Of a stretch of DNA of 64,000 nt, positions 16,846-25,008 are shown piece by piece. The DNA lies in assembly GCF_001905735.1 (NCBI RefSeq), contig NZ_LISW01000006.1, positions 342,955-406,954 of the forward strand. Reading direction: 5' to 3'. This stretch comes from Streptomyces sp. CB01249. Lineage in GTDB: Bacteria > Actinomycetota > Actinomycetes > Streptomycetales > Streptomycetaceae. The position numbers and the translations under genes were made by a program. The stretch's first letter is position 1. Each line of letters starts with the position of its first letter. The notes beneath the pieces were generated by a model. That model was not told the origin of the DNA. It worked only from the letters and a program-made list of their open reading frames with translations, and searched no databases.

Positions 16846-17544
16846 TCAGTCCTCCGCGACCGCCGTGACCAGCACCGCGACCGGGGGCCGCCCCTCGGCC
16901 GCCTCCGTCACCGCCTCGCGCACGGCGAGGGCCACGTCCAGCGCGCGGTGACCGCTCTCCGTCGCCAGTTCGACGCGCACATGGTCCTCGCCCGTCCGCA
17001 CCGCCGGACCGAGCACCCCGGTCAGCGCCGCCACCCCGGCCACCGAGGCGGCGGCCCGCCCCGCGGCGTTCTCCGCGTCCACCGGGCGCACCTCCTCCGG
17101 CTCCGGCTCCACTCGTTCGGGTGAGCCGTCGAGCAGTTCCGTCACCCGCAGGTCCACCTCGGAGACCACCAGGCCCAGCCGGCGCGCGGCGGCCGACAGA
17201 AGGGCCGCGCGCAACGCGTCGGCGGCTGCGGGCAGGGGCCGGTCGGCCGTCGCGGTCATCGTCGCCTCGATTCGTAGGGGACCCGGCGGCAGCGCGCTCG
17301 GGGGCGGGGGCACCTGTGCGGCGGGCGCCGAGTCCGGGTCGGCCACGGCGATCCGCAGCTCACCCAGGACCGGACCGGGCTCGGGGCCCGCCACGGCCCG
17401 GCGCAGCACCGCGACCGCGGCCCGCTCCGCGATCCAGGCGCCGTCCGCCGGACCGCCCAGAGGGAGCAGTCGCCCCAGCGAGAGCCGTTGCCGTACCGCA
17501 GCCGTCCATGCGTGGGCCCTGTGCGGGCCGTCAGCCGTCGTCAT
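16846..17544 (-). CDS. Asp23-like (nucleopolyhedrovirus P10 family-annotated) protein
   Basis: A 232-residue protein read divergently from the Asp23/Gls24 operon. The C-terminal 100 residues hold RAALLSAAARRLGLVVSEVDL, VAGVAALTGVLGPAVRT and ALDVALAVREAVTEAAEGR. They follow the Asp23 pattern of a V-x-G-V strand, an amphipathic strand and a final helix, and look like a diverged Asp23 domain. The N-terminal half is Ala/Pro-rich. Streptomyces homologues are often labelled nucleopolyhedrovirus P10 family, a name without functional meaning. The ATG at 17544 gives a 93-base divergent gap to the asp23 gene, implying shared control. Confidence 0.75.
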   Translation of the reverse strand: MTTADGPHRAHAWTAAVRQRLSLGRLLPLGGPADGAWIAERAAVAVLRRAVAGPEPGPVLGELRIAVADPDSAPAAQVPPPPSALPPGPLRIEATMTATADRPLPAAADALRAALLSAAARRLGLVVSEVDLRVTELLDGSPERVEPEPEEVRPVDAENAAGRAAASVAGVAALTGVLGPAVRTGEDHVRVELATESGHRALDVALAVREAVTEAAEGRPPVAVLVTAVAED

Positions 17545-17637
17545 GGCCACCAGACTGCCGTATCCACGGCGCGAGTCGGGGCAAGCGCCCTTAATGTGGG
17601 CGAAGTAGTCACATCTGCCCCGAAGGGAAGAGCGGCG

Positions 17638-18120
17638 ATGACCGAGACCCCACAGCGGAACCGGCCCGAGAACCCCGACAGCAACGCCTCGGGCGGCAGC
17701 AGCCTGACCAAGCGCGGCGGCGGCGACCCCGGCACCCGCGGCCGTACGACCATCGCGGACGGCGTGGTCGAGAAGATCGCCGGAATGGCGGCACGCGACG
17801 TCGTCGGGGTGCACGCGATGGGCAGCGGCCTGTCCCGCACGTTCGGCGCGGTCCGCGACCGCGTCCCCGGCGGCTCCAAGTCCGTCACCCGCGGCGTCAA
17901 GGCCGAGGTCGGCGAGACCCAGACCGCGCTGGACCTGGAGATCGTCGTGGACTACGGCGTGTCGATCGCCGACGTCGCCCGCGATGTACGGGAGAACGTC
18001 GTCGCGGCCGTCGAGCGCATGACGGGCCTGGAAGTGGTCGAGGTCAACATCGCCGTCAGCGACGTGAAGCTGCCCGACGAGGACGACGATGACGACGAGT
18101 CAGAGTCCCGCGTCCAGTAG
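17638..18120 (+). CDS. Asp23/Gls24 family envelope stress protein
   Basis: A 160-residue Asp23/Gls24 protein. A hydrophilic 35-residue N-terminus is followed by TTIADGVVEKIAGMAARDVVGVHAMG, VTRGVKAEVGETQTALDLEIVVDYG and ADVARDVRENVVAAVERMTGLEVVEVNIAV, the full domain order. The tail is a run of Asp/Glu. Family members bind the membrane anchor AmaP and form a cortical layer under the cell membrane in envelope or alkaline stress. ATG at 17638 with GAAGGGAAGAG upstream. First gene of a five-gene, tightly packed operon whose last gene is AmaP-like. Confidence 0.92.
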   Translation: MTETPQRNRPENPDSNASGGSSLTKRGGGDPGTRGRTTIADGVVEKIAGMAARDVVGVHAMGSGLSRTFGAVRDRVPGGSKSVTRGVKAEVGETQTALDLEIVVDYGVSIADVARDVRENVVAAVERMTGLEVVEVNIAVSDVKLPDEDDDDDESESRVQ

Positions 18121-18153
18121 TCCCGGCGTCCCCGAGCGGTTGAGGAGCACACG

Positions 18154-18345
18154 ATGAGCATGGCTGTGGCCGGTCTGCTGGCCGGCATGGCGCTCGGTTT
18201 CGCCGGATACTTCGGCGGGTTCGGAGCCTTTGTGCTGGTGGCCGCCCTCGGAGCGGTCGGCTTCGTCGCCGGCCGCTTCGTCGACGGCGACCTGGAACCC
18301 GGCGACTTCTTCCGCAGTCGCGAGCGCGGCGACCGACGGCGGTGA
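18154..18345 (+). CDS. Small membrane protein of the Asp23 cassette
   Basis: 63 residues with one long or two closely packed hydrophobic segments (about 2-45, Gly/Ala-rich, with a GYFGGFG turn) and a charged Arg/Asp tail. It resembles the short DUF2273-type membrane proteins found in Gls24 operons. ATG at 18154. The stop overlaps the next GTG start (GTGA), so it is translated with the following Asp23 paralogue. Probably a membrane partner of the Asp23 proteins; inference from context. Confidence 0.78.
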   Translation: MSMAVAGLLAGMALGFAGYFGGFGAFVLVAALGAVGFVAGRFVDGDLEPGDFFRSRERGDRRR

Positions 18346-18704
18346 CGGAGGTGTCGGGGGCGAGCGGCCCGGTCCCGGCCGGGGAACGGGGAGAGACGCG
18401 GATCGCCGACCGGGTGGTCGCGAAGATCGCCGCGCAGGCGGCCAAGGAGGCGGTCGACACGACTCCGAAGGAGGCGGCGTCGCCCCGTGCCACGGTCACC
18501 GTGCACCGCGACACCGCCCGCGTACGGGTGAGTCTGGAGCTGGGATATCCCACGGACATCGGCCACCAGTGCGGTGCCGTGCGTCGGCGGGTCGCCGAGC
18601 GGGTAAAGGCGTTGGCGGGGATGGAGGTGCCCGAAGTGGCCGTCCAGGTCGAACGCCTGCATCCCACCGGAGCGAGCCTGGCGGCACAGGGGAGGATTCG
18701 ATGA
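18342..18704 (+). CDS. Second Asp23/Gls24 family protein
   Basis: A 120-residue paralogue of the protein at 17638. It keeps TRIADRVVAKIAAQAAKEAV at the start, RVRVSLELGYPTDIGHQCGAVRRRVAERVKALAG in the middle and PEVAVQVERLHP near the end. It lacks the acidic tail. The GTG start overlaps the upstream stop, and its own stop overlaps the next ATG (ATGA). Two different Asp23 proteins in one operon suggest a mixed assembly at the membrane. Confidence 0.88.
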   Translation: MTEVSGASGPVPAGERGETRIADRVVAKIAAQAAKEAVDTTPKEAASPRATVTVHRDTARVRVSLELGYPTDIGHQCGAVRRRVAERVKALAGMEVPEVAVQVERLHPTGASLAAQGRIR

Positions 18705-19387
18705 CCGAGCCCCACGACCCGGACGACGGCACGCGGCGACCGCCCGAGGCCGGGGCGGTGGAACACGGCAGTGTCCTCGCGCTCGACCAGTCGGCCTCCT
18801 CCGCGGCCTACGACCCCGCGCCCGACAAGGAACGGCCCGATGGCCGCGCGGGGCGCTTCTGGGCCGCCCGCCGCATCCCCGCCGGCATCGTCGCCGCGGT
18901 GATCCTCGGCGCGAGCGGCCTGCTCCTCTACGACGTGGCGGCGGTCCGCGCCGGACACCCCGCGATGCAGTGGCGCCGCACCCTGGCGGACGAGCTCGCG
19001 ACCCGGCGGCTGGACGACGTCTGGGTGCTGACCGGCGCGTCCGTCGCGGCCGCCCTCGGGCTCTGGCTGCTGCTCCTCGCGCTCACGCCCGGGCTGCGCG
19101 ACCTGCTGCCGATGCGCCGCGAACACACCGACGTGCGCGCCGGGCTGGACCGGACGGCGGCGGCCATGGTGCTGCGCGACCGGGCCGTCGAGGTGGCCGG
19201 CGTCCAGTCGGTCCGGGTCCGCATGGGCCGGAGCAAGGTGGGAGTGCGTGCCGTCTCGCACTTCCGGGAACTGGACGACGTACGGGCCGACCTGGACACC
19301 GTGCTCTCCACAGGCATCCGGGAACTGGGACTCGCCAGGCAGCCGAGCCTGTCGGTCCATGTCCGCCGGCCGGCGAAGAAGGGGTGA
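18701..19387 (+). CDS. DUF6286-type membrane protein of the Asp23 cassette
   Basis: 228 residues. A hydrophilic, Asp/Pro-rich N-terminus of about 45 residues precedes two transmembrane segments: IPAGIVAAVILGASGLLLYDV (about 66-86) and VLTGASVAAALGLWLLLLAL (about 110-129). A C-terminal soluble region follows, with VEVAGVQSVRVRMGRSKVGVRAVSHFRELDDVRADL, a strand-helix pattern like that in AmaP and Asp23 proteins. The family is known only by a domain number, to my recollection DUF6286. ATG overlaps the preceding stop; its stop overlaps the next GTG. Confidence 0.82.
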   Translation: MTEPHDPDDGTRRPPEAGAVEHGSVLALDQSASSAAYDPAPDKERPDGRAGRFWAARRIPAGIVAAVILGASGLLLYDVAAVRAGHPAMQWRRTLADELATRRLDDVWVLTGASVAAALGLWLLLLALTPGLRDLLPMRREHTDVRAGLDRTAAAMVLRDRAVEVAGVQSVRVRMGRSKVGVRAVSHFRELDDVRADLDTVLSTGIRELGLARQPSLSVHVRRPAKKG

Positions 19388-19971
19388 ACGGCGTGCTCAG
19401 GACCGTCAACCGGGTACTGCTGGGGCTGGCCGGGCTGGTGCTGATCTGCGTGGGCGGCGGGGTGCTCGCCGCGGCGGCGGGCCTCTCCGTGCCGTCCTGG
19501 TGGCCCTGGTACGGCAAGAACGACGTCCTGCTCAGCGAGGCCGACCGGGACCGCTGGCGCGGCGAGGGCTGGTGGTGGCCGACCGTGATCGCGGTCCTCG
19601 CCGTCCTCGTGGTCCTCGCCCTGTGGTGGCTGCTGGCCCAGCTCCGCCGCTCGCGCCTCAACGAGGTGCTGGTGGACAGCGGGGACGGCGAGGGCGCCCT
19701 GCTGCGCGGCCGCGCCCTGGAAGGGGTGCTCGCCGGGGAGGCGGGCGCCCTGGACGGCGTCGCCCGCGCCCAGGTCACCCTGACCGGCAAGCGCTCCACC
19801 CCGGCCGCCCGGGTCCGGCTGCTGATGGAGCCGCACGCCGCGCCCGACGAGGCGCTGGGGAGGCTGAGCGGTGAGGCGCTGGCCCACGCGCGGGACTCCG
19901 CGGGGCTGGCCCGGCTGCCCGCCGAGGTCCGGCTCAAGGCCGTCAAGCACCGGGCCGCGCGGGTGAGCTGA
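19384..19971 (+). CDS. amaP: AmaP-type alkaline-shock membrane anchor protein
   Basis: 195 residues. The first transmembrane segment is about 5-28 and the second WPTVIAVLAVLVVLALWWLLAQL at about 62-84, forming a hairpin. A cytoplasmic domain with GDGEGALLRGRALEGVLAGEAGALDGVARAQVTL follows. This topology and domain match AmaP, which anchors Asp23 under the membrane in Firmicutes. GTG at 19384 overlaps the previous stop; a second GTG at 19393 is possible. Last gene of the cassette, followed by a strong hairpin. Confidence 0.82.
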   Translation: MNGVLRTVNRVLLGLAGLVLICVGGGVLAAAAGLSVPSWWPWYGKNDVLLSEADRDRWRGEGWWWPTVIAVLAVLVVLALWWLLAQLRRSRLNEVLVDSGDGEGALLRGRALEGVLAGEAGALDGVARAQVTLTGKRSTPAARVRLLMEPHAAPDEALGRLSGEALAHARDSAGLARLPAEVRLKAVKHRAARVS

Positions 19972-19980
19972 CGGGCGGTG

Positions 19981-20005
19981 CGGTGGCGCGGGCCCCGCGC
20001 CACCG
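19981..20005 (+). terminator. Terminator of the Asp23/AmaP operon
   Basis: GGTGGCGCGGG (19982-19992) pairs with CCCGCGCCACC (19994-20004) immediately after the amaP stop. The short central loop means the top pairs open in the RNA. Confidence 0.6.
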
Positions 20006-20025
20006 CCGTATCACCGCACGCGGCC

Positions 20026-20099
20026 AGGGCGTGTCCGCGAAGTCCCGTCTGGCCCGCCACGCCCTTCGGGCGTACGACGGGACTTCGCGGACACGCCCT
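20026..20099. repeat. Perfect 24-bp inverted repeat with hairpin-forming loop
   Basis: 20026-20049 is the exact reverse complement of 20076-20099. The arms read AGGGCGTGTCCGCGAAGTCC and onward. The 26-base loop contains its own small hairpin, CGCCC-TTC-GGGCG. The right arm runs into the TAG stop of the minus-strand SDR gene. It may be a bidirectional terminator or a MITE-like remnant of an insertion sequence; no transposase is present. Confidence 0.85.
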
Positions 20100-20853
20100 A
20101 GAAGCCGTGCCGGTAGCCGCCGTCGACCGGCACCATGATGCCCGTCAGGTACGAGGCGGCGGGGGACAGCAGGAACGCGGCCGTGCGGCCGAACTCCTCC
20201 GGGGTGCCGTAGCGGCGCAGCGGGATGTTCGCCTCGTTGGCGTTGCGCGAGGCCTCCGCGTCGCCCGAGAGCGCGTCCAGCTCCCGCACCCGGTCCGTGT
20301 CGATCCGGGCCGGCAGCAGACCCACGACCCGGATGCCGCGCGGGCCCAGCTCGTCGGCCATCGACTTCGCGACGCCGGCCAGGCCGGGGCGCAGCCCGTT
20401 CGAGATGGTCAGCCCGGCAATCGGCTCGTGGACGGAGCCGGAGAGCACGAAGCCGATGACCCCGCCCTCGCCGAGCGCCGCGGCGGCGGCCCTGGCCAGC
20501 CGTACCGCACCCAGGAAGACGGACTCGAAGGCCGTCTGCCACTGCTCGTCGGTGTTGTCCGCGATCCCGCCCGGCGGCGGGCCGCCGACGCTGATGAGGA
20601 TGCCGTCGAGCCGGCCCAGGCCCTCCCGGGCGGCCTCCACCAGCCGTGCGGCCGACGCCGGGTCGGCGTTGTCGGCGGCGAGGCCGACGGCGTCCGGGCC
20701 CAGGTCGGCGGCTGCCTGCTGGGCGCGCCGTTCGTCCCGGCCGGTGATGATCACCTTCGCGCCGTCCGCCACCAGCGCCCGCGCGGTGGCGTAGCCGAGC
20801 CCGCGCGTCGCTCCGGTGACGATGTACACACGGTCCTTCAGTCCAAGATCCAT
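20098..20853 (-). CDS. SDR-family oxidoreductase-like protein lacking YxxxK
   Basis: A 251-residue Rossmann-fold short-chain dehydrogenase-like protein. The cofactor motif TGATRGLG is at about 13-20, with SVGGPPPGG near 88 and a serine in VLSGSVHEP at about 137. Where classical members have Tyr-x3-Lys, this one reads TISNGLRPGLAGVAKSMADE, so the catalytic Tyr and Lys are absent. It resembles the atypical FabG-like subgroup of SDRs with an imperfect catalytic tetrad. It starts four bases after the GH15 stop, so the two are co-transcribed. Activity and substrate unknown. Confidence 0.85.
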   Translation of the reverse strand: MDLGLKDRVYIVTGATRGLGYATARALVADGAKVIITGRDERRAQQAAADLGPDAVGLAADNADPASAARLVEAAREGLGRLDGILISVGGPPPGGIADNTDEQWQTAFESVFLGAVRLARAAAAALGEGGVIGFVLSGSVHEPIAGLTISNGLRPGLAGVAKSMADELGPRGIRVVGLLPARIDTDRVRELDALSGDAEASRNANEANIPLRRYGTPEEFGRTAAFLLSPAASYLTGIMVPVDGGYRHGF

Positions 20854-20857
20854 GGCC

Positions 20858-22684
20858 CTATCCTGCCGTGCCGCCCCCGGCGTCGTCCTCGGCGGCCCGT
20901 GCTTCGGCCGGCTGCGCCTCGGCGAGCGCGACCGCCGTACCGACCAGACCGATGTGGCTGAACGCCTGCGGGAAGTTGCCGAGCTGGCGCCCCGCCGCCG
21001 TGTCGTACTCCTCGGCGAGCAGGCCCACGTCGTTGCGCAGGGCGAGCAGCCGCTCGAAGAGCTCGGTGGCCTCCTCGGGGCGCCCGGTCATCCGCAGGGC
21101 GTCCGCCAGCCAGAACGAGCAGGCCAGGAAGGCGCCCTCGCCGCCGGGCAGCCCGTCGATCGAGCCGCCGTCCGTGCTGTAGCGGCGCACCAGACCATCG
21201 CTGCCCAGCTCCTCGCGCACCGCGTCCACCGTGCCGATCACCCGAGGGTCGTCCGGCGGCAGGAAGCCGGTCCGGGCGATCAGGAGCGTCGCCGCGTCCA
21301 GCTCCCGGGAGCCGTACGACTGGGTGAAGGTGTTGCGCACCGGGTCGTAGCCCTTCTCGCACACCTCCCGGTGCACGGCGTCCCGCATCGCCCGCCAGCG
21401 GTCGGCGTCCCCGGCCAGCGAGGGATCGTCCTCCAGGCTGCGCACCGCCCGGTCGGCCGCGACCCAGGCCATCACCTTGGAGTGCACGAAGTGGCGCCGC
21501 TGCCCGCGGATCTCCCACAGCCCCTCGTCCGGCTCGCGCCAGGTGGACTCCAGGAACCCGAGCAGGCTGAGCTGGAGGCTCCAGGCGTGCGGCTTGTCGT
21601 CCAGGCCCGCGTCCCGGGCCAGCCGGAGCGAGTCGATGACCTCCCCGTAGACGTCCAGCTGGCGCTGGCGCACCGCCGCGTTGCCGATCCGGACCGGGGC
21701 GGAGTTCTCGTAACCGCGCAGCCACGGCAGCTCGGACTCGGGGAGTCTGCGCTCGCCGGCCAGCCCGTACATGATCTGGAGGTCCGCCGGGTCCCCGGCG
21801 ACCGCGCGCAGCAGCCAGTCGCGCCAGGCGGCGGCTTCCTCCAGATAGCCGGCCGAGACCAGCGCGCCGAGGGTGAGCGTGGAGTCCCGCAGCCAGCAGA
21901 AGCGGTAGTCCCAGTTCCGTACGCCGCCGATCTCCTCCGGGAGCGAGGTGGTCGGGGCCGCCACGATGCCGCCGGTCGGGCCGAAGGTGAGCGCCTTGAG
22001 AGTGATCAGCGAGCGGATCACGGCGTCCCGGTACGGCCCCTCGTACTTGCAGCGGGCGGACCACTCGGCCCAGTCGGTCAGGGAGTTCTCCAGCGCCTCG
22101 TACGGGTCGACGAGCCCCGGCCGGGGCGAGTGCGAGGGGTGCCAGGTCAGCACGAAGGCCACCTTCTCGCCCTCGGACACGGTGAAGGAGGAACAGGTGG
22201 AGAACTGCTGGCCCCACGTCTTGACCGGCGGTTCGCTGCGCAGCCAGGCGGAGTCCGGCCCGGCGACCGCGACCCGGTGGCCGTCCGAGCGGCGCATCCA
22301 GGGCACGATGGACCCGAAGTCGAAGCGCAGTCGGATCACGGACGCCATCTCGACGGTGCCGCTGACCCCCTCGACGATCCGCATCACGTCCGGCTCCTTG
22401 TCGCGCTGCGGCATGAAGTCGATGACCTTGACGGTGCCGGTGCGTGTCTCCCAGTACGTTTCGAGGACCAGGGAGTCGCCCACGTAGCCACGCCGGGTGC
22501 AGGTGTCCGCGCCCTTGGGTGCGATCCGCCAGTGGCCGTTGTCCTCGTCGCCGAGCAGGGCGGCGAAGCACGCGCCCGAGTCGAAGCGGGGCAGGCACAA
22601 CCAGTCGACAGAACCGTTTTTGCCGACCAGGGCCGCGGTCTGCAGATCGCCGATGAGGGCGTAGTCCTCGATGCGTGGGGTCAC
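20858..22684 (-). CDS. Glycoside hydrolase family 15 protein
   Basis: A 608-residue GH15-type (glucoamylase/trehalase-like) enzyme. The N-terminal beta-rich domain starts IEDYALIGDLQTAALVGKNGSVDWLCLPRFDSGACFAALLG, a highly conserved opening. The (alpha/alpha)6 catalytic domain holds NWDYRFCWLRDSTLTLGAL (about 255-273) and WEIRGQRRHFVHSKVMAWVA (about 390-409), typical active-site helices. Actinobacterial relatives include GH15 trehalases, so a cytosolic trehalase or alpha-glucosidase role is plausible; substrate not proven. No signal peptide. GTG start at 22684. Confidence 0.92.
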   Translation of the reverse strand: MTPRIEDYALIGDLQTAALVGKNGSVDWLCLPRFDSGACFAALLGDEDNGHWRIAPKGADTCTRRGYVGDSLVLETYWETRTGTVKVIDFMPQRDKEPDVMRIVEGVSGTVEMASVIRLRFDFGSIVPWMRRSDGHRVAVAGPDSAWLRSEPPVKTWGQQFSTCSSFTVSEGEKVAFVLTWHPSHSPRPGLVDPYEALENSLTDWAEWSARCKYEGPYRDAVIRSLITLKALTFGPTGGIVAAPTTSLPEEIGGVRNWDYRFCWLRDSTLTLGALVSAGYLEEAAAWRDWLLRAVAGDPADLQIMYGLAGERRLPESELPWLRGYENSAPVRIGNAAVRQRQLDVYGEVIDSLRLARDAGLDDKPHAWSLQLSLLGFLESTWREPDEGLWEIRGQRRHFVHSKVMAWVAADRAVRSLEDDPSLAGDADRWRAMRDAVHREVCEKGYDPVRNTFTQSYGSRELDAATLLIARTGFLPPDDPRVIGTVDAVREELGSDGLVRRYSTDGGSIDGLPGGEGAFLACSFWLADALRMTGRPEEATELFERLLALRNDVGLLAEEYDTAAGRQLGNFPQAFSHIGLVGTAVALAEAQPAEARAAEDDAGGGTAG

Positions 22685-22746
22685 GTTCAGGCGTCTTCCC
22701 GAACGGGGCCTCCGTTAAGCAGACTCCGTGCCAGGAGAGGCGGGTG

Positions 22747-23550
22747 TCACGCCTGGGCGGGCTCGGGCTCCGGTGTCGCGTCCTCGGCGGCGGCCGCCTG
22801 TGCTGCCGCGACCCGGTCGCGCTTCTCGCGCCGGGCCAGGACCACGAAGCCCACCGGGACCCCGGCGGCGAACAGCCACCACTGCACGGCGTACGCCATG
22901 TGCGGGCCGATGGAGCTGTCGTCGGGGGCCTCGATCGGTTCCGGCGAGCCGTTCTTCGGCGCCGGGGCGGTGAGCTCGATGTAGCCGCCGAGCACCGGGC
23001 GGTCCAGCAGCCGGGCCTGCTGGGTGCTGCTGATCAGCATCACCTGACGGTCCGGAAGGTCCGAGATGTCCTTGATGCCGCTCGCGCCGGTCGTCTCGTC
23101 GGCCTTGAGCCGCCCGGTGACGGTCACCTCGCCCTTCGGGGCGGCCGGTACGTCGGGGAAGGCGTGCTGGTCGTCGGCGGAGGGGACCCAGCCCCGGTTG
23201 ATCAGGACCGTGCCGCCGCCCTTGAGGTCGAACGGGACCAGCACGTGGACGCCGATGGAGCCGTCGGTGGCGGTCCTGCGACGGACGACCACCTCGTGCT
23301 TCTCGTCGAAGGTCCCGGTGGCCGTCACGGTGCGCCAGTAGTCCGCGCGCGGAACGGTGTGGCCGGGGGAGGTGAGTGCGGACACGGCGACCGGGTCCGC
23401 CTTCAGATTGCGCGAGATCAGGGCGTTCTGCGCGACCTTGTGCTCGTGCCGGTGCAGCTGCCAGAAACCCAGCTCGATCATCGTGGGGATGAGGACGAGC
23501 GAGAGGAGGGCGAGGATCAGCCACTGCCGGGTCATCAGGAAGCGGTACAC
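22747..23550 (-). CDS. SURF1-family cytochrome oxidase assembly protein
   Basis: A 267-residue SURF1 protein, needed for heme/copper-site assembly of cytochrome c oxidase. It has one N-terminal transmembrane segment (WLILALLSLVLIPTMIELGFWQL, about 8-30) and one near the C-terminus (MAYAVQWWLFAAGVPVGFVVL, about 221-241), enclosing an extracytoplasmic domain. The motifs GFWQLHR, VLINRGWVP and YAVQWWLFA are family markers. The GTG at 23550 was chosen because upstream residues are Arg-rich and not conserved-looking. It lies in a minus-strand run with an exonuclease and a GH15 gene; a functional link is not evident. Confidence 0.93.
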   Translation of the reverse strand: MYRFLMTRQWLILALLSLVLIPTMIELGFWQLHRHEHKVAQNALISRNLKADPVAVSALTSPGHTVPRADYWRTVTATGTFDEKHEVVVRRRTATDGSIGVHVLVPFDLKGGGTVLINRGWVPSADDQHAFPDVPAAPKGEVTVTGRLKADETTGASGIKDISDLPDRQVMLISSTQQARLLDRPVLGGYIELTAPAPKNGSPEPIEAPDDSSIGPHMAYAVQWWLFAAGVPVGFVVLARREKRDRVAAAQAAAAEDATPEPEPAQA

Positions 23551-23621
23551 CCCACGACGGTACAACCGGCCGCGGGGTGCCTCGCGCACGGGGTGGCCGA
23601 AGGGGTGGCCGCCCCGCGTCC

Positions 23622-23855
23622 TCAGACGCGGTCCACGATGCCCACCTTCCCCTCCGCGCGGGCGCAGTGCCCGCCGCAGAACCAGTGCCCGTCGACCTCG
23701 ACGCCCTGGCCGATGACCTGGACCCGGCAGTGCTCGCAGATGGGCGCCATGCGGTGGATGGCGCAGGCGAAGCAGTCGAAGACGTGCACCGCGCCCTGCG
23801 CGTGCACCTCGAAGGACATCCCGTAATCGTTTCCGCAGACCTCACAACGTGCCAT
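23622..23855 (-). CDS. Small zinc-ribbon-like cysteine-rich protein
   Basis: 77 residues with CEVCGNDYG (Cys4, Cys7), DCFACAIH (Cys28, Cys31), CEHC (Cys40, Cys43) and FCGGHCARAEG (Cys59, Cys63). These form four CxxC/CxxxC pairs, sufficient for two zinc sites in a LIM- or treble-clef-like arrangement. No signal peptide. ATG start. It lies 71 bases before SURF1 and 63 bases after the exonuclease on the same strand. The function is not known to me; metal binding is the safe reading. Confidence 0.8.
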   Translation of the reverse strand: MARCEVCGNDYGMSFEVHAQGAVHVFDCFACAIHRMAPICEHCRVQVIGQGVEVDGHWFCGGHCARAEGKVGIVDRV

Positions 23856-23918
23856 GCGCCACAGGGTGGGACCCGGAAGCGGCGGCGGGCAGCCGTCGGG
23901 CGGCGAGTCGCCGCCGGT

Positions 23919-24920
23919 TCACTCCGATGACGGCGTCGGCGCCGGCACCTTCGCGACGGCCGGGGCGACATCGCGCAGGAGATGCGTGAAGGCGCTCTCG
24001 TCCAGGATCGGCGTGCCGTACGTCTTCGCCTTCACCGTCTTCGACGTCGCCGAGTCCGGGTCGTTGGTGACGAGCAGGCTGGTCAGCCGGGAGACGCTGG
24101 TCGCCACGTGCAGCCCCGCCTCCACCGCGCGGTCCTCCAGCAGTTCGCGGTCGACCGAGGTGTCCCCGGAGAACGCCACCCGCATGCCCTGCTTGAGCGG
24201 TTTGTCCTTCTCGTACCGTCCCGGGTTCGGATACGGGCAGGCCGGACGCTTCCGCGAGGCGCGCCAGGTGCCGTGTCCCCCGTACGAGGACGAGGAGCCG
24301 GACCGCGGGGCCACCGGCGATTGCGACCACTCGGTCAGCGGCCGGCACTCCAGGAGTGGCAGCCGCACCCCGTCCCGCGCCGCCGCGTGCAGGCTCGGGC
24401 GGAACGCCTCCGCCAGCACCCGCGCGTCGTCCAGCGCGTGGTGCGCGTGCTGCTGGACCACGCCGAAGTGCTCCGCGAGGGACGCCAGCTTGTGGTTGGC
24501 CAGCGGCAGCCGGAGCTCCTTGGCCAGTGCGATGGTGCACAGCCGCTGCCGCACCGGCGCGGTGACCGAGGCGCGCGCGTACTCCCGCGCCAGCATCGAC
24601 CAGTCGAACGCGGCGTTGTGCGCGACGAGCACCCGGTCCGCCAGCCGTTCGGACAGCTCGGCGGCGATCTCCGGGAAGAGCGGCGCCCCCTCCAGCACGT
24701 CGCTCGTCAGCCCATGGATCCAGACCGGCCCCGGATCGCGCTCCGGATTGACCAGCGTGTACCAGTGGTCCTCGACATCGCCCCGCGCGTCCAGCCGGTA
24801 GACGGCAGCGGACACTATCCGGTCGTCCCGGGCGAGCCCGGTGGTCTCCACGTCGACAACCGCGTACCCCTGCGGGTAGGCGGCGGGCCACGGTGCTGCG
24901 GTCTGCGGGTCGTCGAGCAT
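23919..24920 (-). CDS. DEDDh 3'-5' exonuclease with C-terminal BRCT-like domain
   Basis: A 333-residue DnaQ-type exonuclease. Exo I YAVVDVETTG (about 20-29), Exo II LVAHNAAFDWSML (about 97-109) and Exo III HHALDDAR (about 159-166) supply the DEDDh residues. The C-terminal 80 residues (MRVAFSGDTSVDRELLEDRAVEAG through VTNDPDSATSKTVKAKTYG) look like a BRCT domain. It is longer than the polymerase III epsilon subunit and is probably a DNA repair or proofreading nuclease. ATG at 24920 was preferred: a TATTCT -10-like element (24929-24934) would start transcription about two bases before it, suggesting a near-leaderless mRNA. GTG at 24926 is the alternative. Confidence 0.9.
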   Translation of the reverse strand: MLDDPQTAAPWPAAYPQGYAVVDVETTGLARDDRIVSAAVYRLDARGDVEDHWYTLVNPERDPGPVWIHGLTSDVLEGAPLFPEIAAELSERLADRVLVAHNAAFDWSMLAREYARASVTAPVRQRLCTIALAKELRLPLANHKLASLAEHFGVVQQHAHHALDDARVLAEAFRPSLHAAARDGVRLPLLECRPLTEWSQSPVAPRSGSSSSYGGHGTWRASRKRPACPYPNPGRYEKDKPLKQGMRVAFSGDTSVDRELLEDRAVEAGLHVATSVSRLTSLLVTNDPDSATSKTVKAKTYGTPILDESAFTHLLRDVAPAVAKVPAPTPSSE

Positions 24921-25008
24921 GGTCACAGAGAATACGGGGCGTGTCGGACAGTCCCCTACTCGGTGCGCGTGCGTGCCCGGTGGCGCCCTGAGGTGAGACC
25001 ATCCCGGG

